DNA from: an uncultured delta proteobacterium
GTDB lineage: Bacteria > Myxococcota_A > Polyangia > Polyangiales > Ga0077539
Assembly (NCBI GenBank): GCA_903860995.1
Contig: CAIOSS010000647.1
Location: 1-13,233, forward strand
Length of the DNA: 13,233 bases
Direction: 5' to 3'
Below the pieces are notes generated by a model, which was not told where the DNA came from, searched no databases, and was given only the letters and a program-made list of their open reading frames with translations. The translations under genes were made by a program, and so were the position numbers. Below are positions 6,942 through 13,106 of this stretch, in pieces. How positions within the stretch are numbered: position 1 is the first letter of the stretch; every line of letters begins with the position of its first letter.

Positions 6942-7100
6942 ATGCTGCGCCGCGGGCGCATCGTGCCCGGCGCCATGACCAGCTCCCTCGACCTCACCCG
7001 CCAGCGCCGCGAGCTCGACGCCACCCACGACCGCGGCCGCGTCGCCCGCGCGCACGACCTGCGCGTCGCGGCGCCCGCCCTGATGGAGGTCGGGCTGTAG
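6942..7100 (+). CDS. Probable small ORF, 52 aa, unknown
   Basis: ATG at 6942, TAG at 7098-7100. Read in this frame, all 51 sense codons after the start end in G or C, while about 8 first positions and 23 second positions are A/T. That three-base pattern is typical of the real genes here and disappears just upstream. The protein is MLRRGRIVPG, MTSSLDLTRQRREL and a tail with RGRVARAHDLR and MEVGL: Arg-rich, with a helix-like middle and no signal peptide. No ribosome-binding site precedes the ATG; in-frame GTG 6963 and ATG 6975 are alternatives, also without one. The frame stays open upstream without a start codon, so this may equally be the 3' remnant of a decayed gene. Its stop codon TAG is also the first half of the putative -10 of the next gene. 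Confidence 0.42.
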   Translation: MLRRGRIVPGAMTSSLDLTRQRRELDATHDRGRVARAHDLRVAAPALMEVGL

Positions 7101-7103
7101 TCT
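7098..7103 (+). promoter_or_regulatory. -10-like TAGTCT 8 nt before the di-iron gene ATG
   Basis: TAGTCT, then CAACGCCA, then ATG 7112. The spacing matches pyrC and pfk within one base, and there is no ribosome-binding site before 7112. No -35 with TTG is seen. If used with the later start at 7169, it would give a structured leader of about 60 nt instead. Confidence 0.35.
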
Positions 7104-7111
7104 CAACGCCA

Positions 7112-7930
7112 ATGCCCCCCCGCGGTGGCGTTGACCGCCGCGGCGCCCTCGCGGGATCTTCTCCCGCGATGAAGCCCTCTGCGTCCGAGCCCGGCGCCCC
7201 GGCCGTCGAAGCGCCGCCCGATCGTGACGCCCTCGCGCGCGCCCGGGGCGAGTGGCTCCGCCGCGTCGAGGCGGAGTACCGCTCGTCGGTCATCACCCAG
7301 CACCTCACGCTCTGGCTCACCCAGGCCGGGGCCTCGCCCGACCTCCTGCATGCCGGGCTGCGCATCGCGGCCGACGAGCTCGACCACGCCGACCTCTCCA
7401 TGGCCGTGTACCGCGCCGCCGGGGGCACCGGCACGCCGCAGCTGGCGCGCGAGTCGTTGGAGCACCCGAAGCGCTCGGGCGACCCGCTGGAGTGGGACAT
7501 CACCCGGGTAGGCCTGGACGTATTCTGTCTCGGCGAGACGGTGGCGGTGCCCTTGTTCCGGTACCTCCGGGAGGGGTGCGAGGAGCCCGCGGCGAAGGCC
7601 GCGCTCCGGCGCATCCTCGGCGACGAGGTGCGCCACCGGGACTTCGGGTGGACCCTGCTGGACGCCATGCTCGACGGCCCGCTCGGGCCCGAGCTGCGGG
7701 CGCTGGTGGCGCGCGAGCTGCCGGGCTGCTTCGCGCGCATCCGGGCGAGCTACGCCCCGGCCTTCGCCGCGGCGCTCACGGAGGTCTCCCCGGAGGACCG
7801 TCGCTGGGGCCTCATGCCCCCCGCCCGCTACGCCGAGGTTGTGGAGAAGACCCTCCTCCGCGACTGGGTGCCGCGCTTCCGCGAGCGGGGCATCGACGCC
7901 CGCGCCGCGTGGGACCGAGTCGGTCACTAG
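7112..7930 (+). CDS. Ferritin-like di-iron protein, unknown substrate
   Basis: 272 aa from ATG 7112, or 253 from ATG 7169. The core is a four-helix di-iron bundle with the complete ligand set: a Glu on helix 1 (Glu55, or Glu53), DELDH with Glu89 and His92, GETVAVPL with Glu142, and DEVRH with Glu172 and His175. The spacing E...ExxH...E...ExxH defines ferritin-like carboxylate-bridged enzymes and storage proteins. Family members include ferritins, oxygenases and hydroxylases, so the reaction cannot be read here. A helical tail follows (RYAEVVEKTLL, WVPRFRERGID). The first 35 or so residues are Pro/Ala/Gly-rich and five of the first 19 codons end in A/T, unlike the core, so the later start is possible. 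No signal peptide, so probably cytoplasmic. It ends 47 nt before lysC. Confidence 0.8.
   Translation: MPPRGGVDRRGALAGSSPAMKPSASEPGAPAVEAPPDRDALARARGEWLRRVEAEYRSSVITQHLTLWLTQAGASPDLLHAGLRIAADELDHADLSMAVYRAAGGTGTPQLARESLEHPKRSGDPLEWDITRVGLDVFCLGETVAVPLFRYLREGCEEPAAKAALRRILGDEVRHRDFGWTLLDAMLDGPLGPELRALVARELPGCFARIRASYAPAFAAALTEVSPEDRRWGLMPPARYAEVVEKTLLRDWVPRFRERGIDARAAWDRVGH
7120..7169 (+). other. Two tandem hairpins over the alternative start of the di-iron gene
   Basis: Hairpin 1: CCGCGGTGG (7120-7128) pairs with CCGCCGCGG (7135-7143), with one G-U pair and a 6-nt loop. Hairpin 2: TCGCGGGA (7149-7156) pairs perfectly with TCCCGCGA (7162-7169), loop TCTTC. The last A of hairpin 2 is the A of the in-frame ATG at 7169, and its left arm holds the only SD-like GGGA before that ATG. 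If 7169 is the true start, this would be a leader that hides both site and start codon. If 7112 is the start, it is just GC-rich coding sequence. Confidence 0.35.
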
Positions 7931-7941
7931 CTGGCCATCCG

Positions 7942-7968
7942 ACCGCGGCGTCTGCTACTCCCCGCGGT
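7942..7968. repeat. Inverted repeat before lysC
   Basis: ACCGCGG (7942-7948) and CCGCGGT (7962-7968) form a 7-bp stem around a 13-nt loop holding TGCTACTCC, the best -10-like match for lysC (TACTCC, 7956-7961). It could be an operator, a terminator stem of the preceding gene (no T-run) or chance in GC-rich DNA. There is no room for a lysine riboswitch. Confidence 0.3.
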
Positions 7969-7977
7969 AACACCCCA

Positions 7978-9309
7978 ATGCGCGTCATGAAGTTCGGCGG
8001 CACCTCCGTCGGTGATCCCACCCGCATCGCCAACCTGTGCGACATCGTGAGCCGCTCGCTGCCCCGCCGGCCCGTGGTGGTCGTCAGCGCGGCCTCGAAG
8101 GTGACCGACATGCTCCTCACCGCGGCGCGCCACGCCAAGGAGGGCCGCGTCGACGCCTCTCCCATCGAGGCCCGGGTCACGGCGCTGCTCTCGGCCTTCG
8201 ACCTCGACCCGGCCATCGTGCAGCGCGAGCTCGCCGGGCTGCGCGCGGCCCTGGAGGCCATCGCGGCGCGGGGCGACGGCTCGCTCGAGCTCCTCGACGC
8301 CGTGGCCTCCTTCGGCGAGCGCATCTCCGCCCGCGGCATCGCGGCGACGCTGCGCAAGCGCGGGGTCGACGCCGTGCACGCCGACGCCTTCGACCTCGGG
8401 ATGCTCACCGACGCCAACTTCGGCGGCGCCGAGCCGCTGCTGGAGAGCGGCGACCTGCTGCGCGCGGGCGTCACGGCGCTGGTCGACGAGGGCAAGGTGC
8501 CGGTGGTGACGGGCTTCATCGGGCGCACCCTCGACGGGCGGGTGACCACCCTCGGGCGCGGCGGCAGCGACTACTCCGCGGCCATCGTCGGGGCGGCCAT
8601 CCACGCCGACGAGATCGAGATCTGGACGGACGTGCCCGGGGTGATGTCCGCCGATCCGCGGGTGGCGCCCGACGCGCGCACCATCCCGGTGCTGTCCTTC
8701 CACGAGGCCGCCGAGCTCGCGTACTTCGGCGCGAAGGTGCTGCACCCGAAGACCATCCACCCCGCCGTGAAGCGGGGCATCCCGGTGCGGGTGAAGAACA
8801 CCTTCGAGCCCGAGCACCCCGGCACGGTGATCACCGCCGAGGGCGACCGCGAGGCGCGCGGCGTGCGGGCGCTCGCCCACAAGCGCGGCATCCGGAGCGT
8901 CAACGTGGTGTCCACCCGGATGCTCCTGGCGCACGGGTTTCTCGCGAAGATCTTCGAGGTCTTCGCGCGGCACCGGGTGGTGGTCGACCTGGTGAGCACG
9001 AGCGAGGTGTCGGTGAGCTGCACCGTCGACCGGGAGGACGGCCTCGACGGCGCCGTGCGCGAGCTGCGCACCTACGGCGAGGTGACGGTCACCGCCGACC
9101 ACACCCTGGTGTGCGTCATCGCCGCGGGCCTGCTCGACGACCCGAAGCCCTGCGCGCGCATCTTCGCCGTGCTGGCCGAGGAGAACATCCCCGCGCAGCT
9201 GCTCTCCATGGGCGCGAGCGCCATCAACCTGAGCCTCCTGGTGCCTGACGCCCACGGCGAGCGGGCCGTGCGCTCGCTGCACCGGGCCCTCTTCTCGGAA
9301 CACTCATGA
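7978..9309 (+). CDS. lysC: Aspartate kinase, lysine-sensitive AKIII type
   Basis: Phosphorylates aspartate, the entry to lysine, methionine, threonine and diaminopimelate synthesis. 443 aa, the usual length for a monofunctional AKIII. The kinase domain (1 to about 290) begins KFGGTSVG (5-12) and has GRGGSD (193-198), ADPR and the FGAKVLHPKTIHPA segment. Two ACT domains follow. ACT1 has HGFLAKIFEVFARH and VDLVSTSEVS (336-345), very close to the lysine-binding stretch of E. coli LysC, so feedback by lysine is expected. The second ACT holds the SMGASAINLSLLVP segment. ATG 7978 gives MRVMKFGG; the in-frame ATG 7987 is 3 residues later. No clear ribosome-binding site. It overlaps lysA by 4 nt (ATGA), so the two are translated together. 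No fused homoserine dehydrogenase. Confidence 0.95.
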   Translation: MRVMKFGGTSVGDPTRIANLCDIVSRSLPRRPVVVVSAASKVTDMLLTAARHAKEGRVDASPIEARVTALLSAFDLDPAIVQRELAGLRAALEAIAARGDGSLELLDAVASFGERISARGIAATLRKRGVDAVHADAFDLGMLTDANFGGAEPLLESGDLLRAGVTALVDEGKVPVVTGFIGRTLDGRVTTLGRGGSDYSAAIVGAAIHADEIEIWTDVPGVMSADPRVAPDARTIPVLSFHEAAELAYFGAKVLHPKTIHPAVKRGIPVRVKNTFEPEHPGTVITAEGDREARGVRALAHKRGIRSVNVVSTRMLLAHGFLAKIFEVFARHRVVVDLVSTSEVSVSCTVDREDGLDGAVRELRTYGEVTVTADHTLVCVIAAGLLDDPKPCARIFAVLAEENIPAQLLSMGASAINLSLLVPDAHGERAVRSLHRALFSEHS

Positions 9310-10535
9310 ACACTCCCCCCTGGCACTCCTGGCTCGGCCCGCGGCGCGCCCGCCGCCTCTGCGATCGCTTCGGCACGCCCCTGTACGTCTACTCCGCGCC
9401 GGTGCTGCGCAACCGCTGCCGGGCCCTGCTGCGGGCCTTCCCGGGGGTCGGGCTGCGCTACGCCATGAAGGCCAACGCCAACCCGTCGCTGCTGCGCATC
9501 GTGCGCTCGATGGGCCTCGGGGTGGACACGGTCTCGCCCTGGGAGGTGCAGCTCGCGCTGGAGTGCGGCTTCCGCAAGGCCGAGATGATCTACTCGGGCA
9601 ACAGCCCGAGCGACGACGACCTGCGCGCCGTGCACCGCGCGGGGGTGCTCATCAACCTCGACGCGCTCTCGTCGCTGCACCGGTACGGGCGGATGTTCAG
9701 CGGGTCGCGGGTGTCGCTGCGGGTCAACCTGGAGGTCGGCGGCGGGCACCACCCGCACGTCGTCACGGCCGGGCCCGACAGCAAGTTCGGCCTCGCGCCC
9801 GAAGACCTCCCCGAGGCCAGGGCCATCGCGGCGCGCCACGGGCTGCGCATCGTCGGGCTGCACCAGCACATCGGGTCGGGCATCTTCGACCCGCAGCTCT
9901 TCCTCGACGCGCTCGACCCCCTGCTGGCCTTCAGCGAGGCGCTGCCCGACCTGGAGGTGCTCGACGCGGGCGGCGGCTTCGGCGTGCCGTACCGCCCGGA
10001 GGAGTCACCCCTCGACCTCGCGGGCCTCGGGTCGCGGGTGATGACCCGCTTCCGCGCCATGCAGAAGGGCCGCAAGAAGCCGCTGAAGTTCCTGCTGGAG
10101 CCCGGGCGCTACGTGGTGGCCGAGGCCGGGGCGCTGCTCACCCAGGTCACGACCCTCAAGCGCACGCGCGACCGGGTGTTCATCGGCGTCGACTCGGGGA
10201 TGCACCACCTCATCCGGCCGGCGCTCTACCAGTCGTACCACCCGGTGAGCATGGTCCCGCTGCGCGACGGCGCGGCGCTGCGGAGCTTCATCGTGGGGCC
10301 CATCTGCGAGAGCGGCGACGTGCTCGCCGAGGAGCGGATGATCCCGATGCCCGAGGAGGGCGACCTCGCCATCGTGGGCAACGCCGGGGCCTACGGCTAC
10401 GCGATGGCGTCGCACTACAACCTCCGGGCGCGTCCCGCGGAGGTGCTCATCGACCAGGGCAAGGCGTCGTTGATCCGCGCGCGGGAGAGCTACCGCGACG
10501 TGGTGCGCCGGCGCGACCTCCGGGCGAAGCAGTAG
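9306..10535 (+). CDS. lysA: Diaminopimelate decarboxylase
   Basis: Decarboxylates meso-diaminopimelate to L-lysine, the last step of the pathway, with PLP. 409 aa, normal length. YAMKAN holds the PLP-binding lysine, Lys55. The barrel motifs are HQHIGSGI (where the usual form is HxHIGS), DAGGGFG for the phosphate, and EPGRYVV. The catalytic-cysteine motif is GPICESGD with Cys334, and AYGYAMASHYN follows. ATG 9306 overlaps the lysC stop (ATGA), with only a weak CGGAA upstream, so re-initiation after lysC is likely. In some Xanthomonas relatives lysA and lysC are fused; here they are separate proteins in the order lysC-lysA. The specific LysA assignment over arginine/ornithine decarboxylases rests on the CESGD segment and the lysC partner. 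Confidence 0.94.
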   Translation: MNTPPWHSWLGPRRARRLCDRFGTPLYVYSAPVLRNRCRALLRAFPGVGLRYAMKANANPSLLRIVRSMGLGVDTVSPWEVQLALECGFRKAEMIYSGNSPSDDDLRAVHRAGVLINLDALSSLHRYGRMFSGSRVSLRVNLEVGGGHHPHVVTAGPDSKFGLAPEDLPEARAIAARHGLRIVGLHQHIGSGIFDPQLFLDALDPLLAFSEALPDLEVLDAGGGFGVPYRPEESPLDLAGLGSRVMTRFRAMQKGRKKPLKFLLEPGRYVVAEAGALLTQVTTLKRTRDRVFIGVDSGMHHLIRPALYQSYHPVSMVPLRDGAALRSFIVGPICESGDVLAEERMIPMPEEGDLAIVGNAGAYGYAMASHYNLRARPAEVLIDQGKASLIRARESYRDVVRRRDLRAKQ

Positions 10536-10550
10536 CAGGGCCAACGGGGG

Positions 10551-10564
10551 GCCCCGACCGGGGC
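10551..10564. terminator. Hairpin between convergent lysA and the exonuclease gene
   Basis: GCCCCG (10551-10556) pairs with CGGGGC (10559-10564) in the 33-nt gap between two convergent genes. The position suits a two-way terminator, but neither strand has a T-run, so rho or another factor would be needed. Confidence 0.35.
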
Positions 10565-10568
10565 GCCG

Positions 10569-11318
10569 CTACCGCCGCCAGGTGCGGCCCGCGGGGCCAG
10601 ACTTCAGCCCGCGCTGCTCCAGCACCAGCGAGCGGTAGGTGGTGCCGCGCTCCTTCGGGAGCAGCTTGTACAGAACCATCCCCGCGGCCTCGGCGTCGTC
10701 GGTCGCGCGGTGGGCGTTGGACAGGTCGACCCCCAGTCGCAGCGAGACCTCCCCCAGCTTGAAGCCCTTTACCCCGGTCTGTAATGCCCGGGCCCAGACC
10801 AGCGGGTCGAGCCACTCGGTGCCGCGCAGGGCGGGCGGCGTCGCGAGGGTCTTGGTGACCTCCACCCCGGCGCGCACCAGCTCGGAGCGGATGAAGCCCC
10901 GGTCGAAGCCGGCGTTGTAGGCCAGCGGGATGCGCCCCTGGAGCAGCTCCAGGATCTTCGGCGCCAGCTGCTCGAAGGTGGGCTGCCCCTTCACCTGCGC
11001 GTCGGTGATGCCGTGCACCGCCGCCGCGTCGGCGGGGATGGGGATGCCCGGGTTGACCAGCATGCCGTAGCGCCCCTCGACCACGCCGTCGCGCAGGTGC
11101 ACCACGGCGATCTCCACGATGCGGTCGCCGCGGCCCGGGTCGCGCCCGGTGGTCTCCGTGTCGATCGCCGCGATGGGCAGCGTGTGCCACGGGGCGTCGG
11201 GGTCGAGCTCCTCCGCCAGCCCGAGCTGCGCGGGCGGCGCCGTGCGGAGGAAGGGCATGATCCCCGGGTACGGGAGCCCTGTGGGGAAGCATGAGTTCAC
11301 CTTCGAGCCGTGTGCCAT
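10569..11318 (-). CDS. 3'-5' exonuclease of the DnaQ (DEDDh) family
   Basis: 249 aa from ATG 11318. All three exonuclease motifs are present: Exo I AAIDTETTG with Asp53 and Glu55, Exo II YNAGFDRGF with Asp139, Exo III AHRATDDAEAAG with His203 and Asp208. These bind two metal ions and remove nucleotides from 3' ends, as in the proofreading subunit of DNA polymerase III, RNase T and exonucleases. No polymerase, helicase or GIY-YIG domain is fused, and whether it is the true epsilon subunit cannot be told. The last 30 residues (ERGTTYRSLVLEQRG, then basic) are an unusual tail that might bind a partner or nucleic acid. The frame is open upstream to 12647, but that part lies inside the next gene and is not a fusion. 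Start uncertain: ATG 11258 (20 residues shorter) is possible; neither has a good ribosome-binding site. Confidence 0.88.
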   Translation of the reverse strand: MAHGSKVNSCFPTGLPYPGIMPFLRTAPPAQLGLAEELDPDAPWHTLPIAAIDTETTGRDPGRGDRIVEIAVVHLRDGVVEGRYGMLVNPGIPIPADAAAVHGITDAQVKGQPTFEQLAPKILELLQGRIPLAYNAGFDRGFIRSELVRAGVEVTKTLATPPALRGTEWLDPLVWARALQTGVKGFKLGEVSLRLGVDLSNAHRATDDAEAAGMVLYKLLPKERGTTYRSLVLEQRGLKSGPAGRTWRR

Positions 11319-11370
11319 GGTCCGCATCGCAGCACGCCGCGGGGGCCTCTGCCAACTTCGTCGATGAACT

Positions 11371-11386
11371 CCAACGCCCCCGTTGG
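11371..11386. other. Short inverted repeat in the gap between the two minus-strand genes
   Basis: CCAACG (11371-11376), loop CCCC, CGTTGG (11381-11386). It lies in the 155-nt gap 11319-11473, upstream of the exonuclease start and past the stop of the GltB-like gene. It could be an operator or a weak terminator stem. No T-run. Nothing else in the gap was recognised. Confidence 0.3.
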
Positions 11387-11473
11387 CGCTGACCGACGAC
11401 CGGCCGCCGTGCCCGCAGGTTGAAACCCGCGGCGATGGGCTCATCGGCACCTTGAAAGGGGTGGGCGCGAGGC

Positions 11474-13021
11474 CTACGCGGCGCCCGCGCGGGCCATCAT
11501 CAGCCCGCGGATCTCCGCGCGCTCGTCTGGCGCGAGCAGGCCCCAGCCGGGCTCGTAGCCGAAGACCTCCGGCGCCGACACCGACTTGAACCCGTCGATC
11601 AGCTCGATGCGGTCGAGGCCCACCAGCGCGGGGTGCCACTCGCCGCAGGCGTGCGAGAGCGACAGCATCTCCTTGCGCAACGTCAGCAGGTAGTTGGCGA
11701 GGCGCGCGGCCTTCAGCGTCGGGTCGAGGCCGCCCATCAGCCACTCGCTCTGCGTCGCCACCCCGGTGGGGCAGTTGCCCGTGTGGCACTGCTGCGCCTG
11801 GATGCACCCGATGGAGAGCATCGCCTCGCGGGCCACGTTGATGAGGTCGCAGCCCAGCGCCATGGCCAGCATCCCCTGCTCCGGGAAGCCGAGCTTCCCC
11901 GAGCCGATGAACACCACCTTCTCGTGCATCCCCCGCTCGGCGAAGCATCGGTACACCGACGCGAAGCCCAGCTTGAAGGGCATCGAGACGTGGTCGCTGA
12001 AGGCCAGCGGCGCCGCGCCCGTCCCCCCTTCGCCGCCGTCGATGGCGATGAAGTCCGGCGCCCGCTTCGTGACGTCCATCTTGGTCGCCAGCTCGCGCCA
12101 GAACCCGAGGTCGCCGACGGCGCTCTTGATGCCCACCGGCAGGCCCGTGGCGTCGGCCAGGCGCTCGATGAAATCGAGCATGGTGTCGACGTCCGAGAAG
12201 GCCGAGTGCGACGCCGGAGAGATGCAGTCCTGCCCCAGCGGGACCAGCCGGATCTTCGCGATCTCCGGGGTGATCTTCTCCTTGGGCAGCACGCCCCCGA
12301 GGCCCGGCTTGGCGCCCTGCGACAGCTTGATCTCGATGGCCCGCACCTTCGCCGACGCGACGCTCTCCAGGAAGCGCTCCATGGAGAAGGCTCCCTTCGC
12401 GTCGCGGCACCCGAAGTACCCCGTGCCGATCTGCCAGAGGATGTCGCCGCCGTGCCGGTGGTGGTCGCTGATGCCCCCTTCGCCGGTGTTCTGCCAGGCG
12501 CCCGCGAGGCCGACGCCCCGGTTGATGGCCTCGACGGCATTGCGGCTGAGCGAGCCGTAGCTCATCGCCGAGGTGTTCACGATCGAGGTCGGGCGGAAGG
12601 CGTGCTTGCGCTGCCGGTGCCCGCCGAGCACCTTGGCCGCAGGGCACTGGTACTCCTTGTCGTAGTGCGCAGAGCCCGGCGCCGGGGAGCTCACCGGGAA
12701 GGCGCTCTGCCGGATGATGATGTACCCGGGCGTCTGCTCGAGGTCGTTGTCCGTGCCGAAGCCGAAGTAGTTGTTCTCCTTCTTGGACGACGCGTAGATC
12801 CAGCGGCGCTGGTCGCGGGAGAAGGGCCGCTCCTCGTCGTTGCCTGTGACGATGTACTGCCGCAGCGGGCCGCCGAGCTCCTCGGCCAGGTAGCGGAAGC
12901 GTCCGACGATGGGGAAGTTGCTCACGATGGCGTGGCGGCGCTGCCGCCGGTCGCGCATCCCGAGGATCACGGCCAGGCTGATCACCCCCGCGGCGGACAT
13001 CAGATAGAGCGGGACATCCAT
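11474..13021 (-). CDS. Membrane-anchored FMN-binding glutamate-synthase-domain protein (GltB-like, YerD type)
   Basis: 515 aa from ATG 13021. Residues 1-30 hold one transmembrane helix (VPLYLMSAAGVISLAVILGM), followed by a basic stretch, so the body is cytoplasmic. Residues about 130-500 are the glutamate synthase FMN barrel: SAMSYGSLS, a Gln/Asn/Thr-Gly-Glu-Gly-Gly segment (QNTGEGG), IEIKLSQGAKPG, DFIAIDGGEGGTGAAP and IGSGKLGFP. Cys406, Cys412 and Cys417 (Cx5Cx4C, then PTGVATQ) match the 3Fe-4S cluster cysteines of GltB. Missing are the N-terminal glutaminase domain and the C-terminal GXGXG domain of complete enzymes, so it cannot use glutamine by itself. Such proteins are widespread, with YerD of Bacillus an example, and their reaction is unproven. 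GTG 13030 is an alternative start but lies within 2 nt of the -10-like TACATC. No accompanying gltD in this window. Confidence 0.9.
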   Translation of the reverse strand: MDVPLYLMSAAGVISLAVILGMRDRRQRRHAIVSNFPIVGRFRYLAEELGGPLRQYIVTGNDEERPFSRDQRRWIYASSKKENNYFGFGTDNDLEQTPGYIIIRQSAFPVSSPAPGSAHYDKEYQCPAAKVLGGHRQRKHAFRPTSIVNTSAMSYGSLSRNAVEAINRGVGLAGAWQNTGEGGISDHHRHGGDILWQIGTGYFGCRDAKGAFSMERFLESVASAKVRAIEIKLSQGAKPGLGGVLPKEKITPEIAKIRLVPLGQDCISPASHSAFSDVDTMLDFIERLADATGLPVGIKSAVGDLGFWRELATKMDVTKRAPDFIAIDGGEGGTGAAPLAFSDHVSMPFKLGFASVYRCFAERGMHEKVVFIGSGKLGFPEQGMLAMALGCDLINVAREAMLSIGCIQAQQCHTGNCPTGVATQSEWLMGGLDPTLKAARLANYLLTLRKEMLSLSHACGEWHPALVGLDRIELIDGFKSVSAPEVFGYEPGWGLLAPDERAEIRGLMMARAGAA

Positions 13022-13031
13022 AGGTCCCACG

Positions 13032-13037
13032 GATGTA
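13032..13037 (-). promoter_or_regulatory. Possible -10 element of the GltB-like gene
   Basis: The minus strand reads TACATC inside TGATACATC, which fits an extended -10. ATG 13021 follows after 10 nt, so the leader would be only a few bases. This favours ATG 13021 over GTG 13030. A recognisable -35 is lacking. Confidence 0.35.
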
Positions 13038-13106
13038 TCACGGCGCGCGGCGAGGGTCGGGCGGTGGGAAGGGGGCTCCCGATCATGCTAGTCGGACACC
13101 AGTGCC

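Noticed and set aside
5992..6978. Open frame overlapping the lipoprotein gene in another frame
   Set aside because: Arg/Pro-rich translation typical of a shifted frame; the lipoprotein frame has a signal, lipobox and ribosome-binding site.
7931..7977. Lysine riboswitch before lysC
   Set aside because: The gap is only 47 nt, far shorter than the roughly 170-nt aptamer, and shows a single small stem.
11319..12647. Apparent N-terminal fusion to the exonuclease, open to 12647
   Set aside because: This part is out of frame with the GltB-like gene it overlaps and is low-complexity; real exonuclease similarity begins after 11318.
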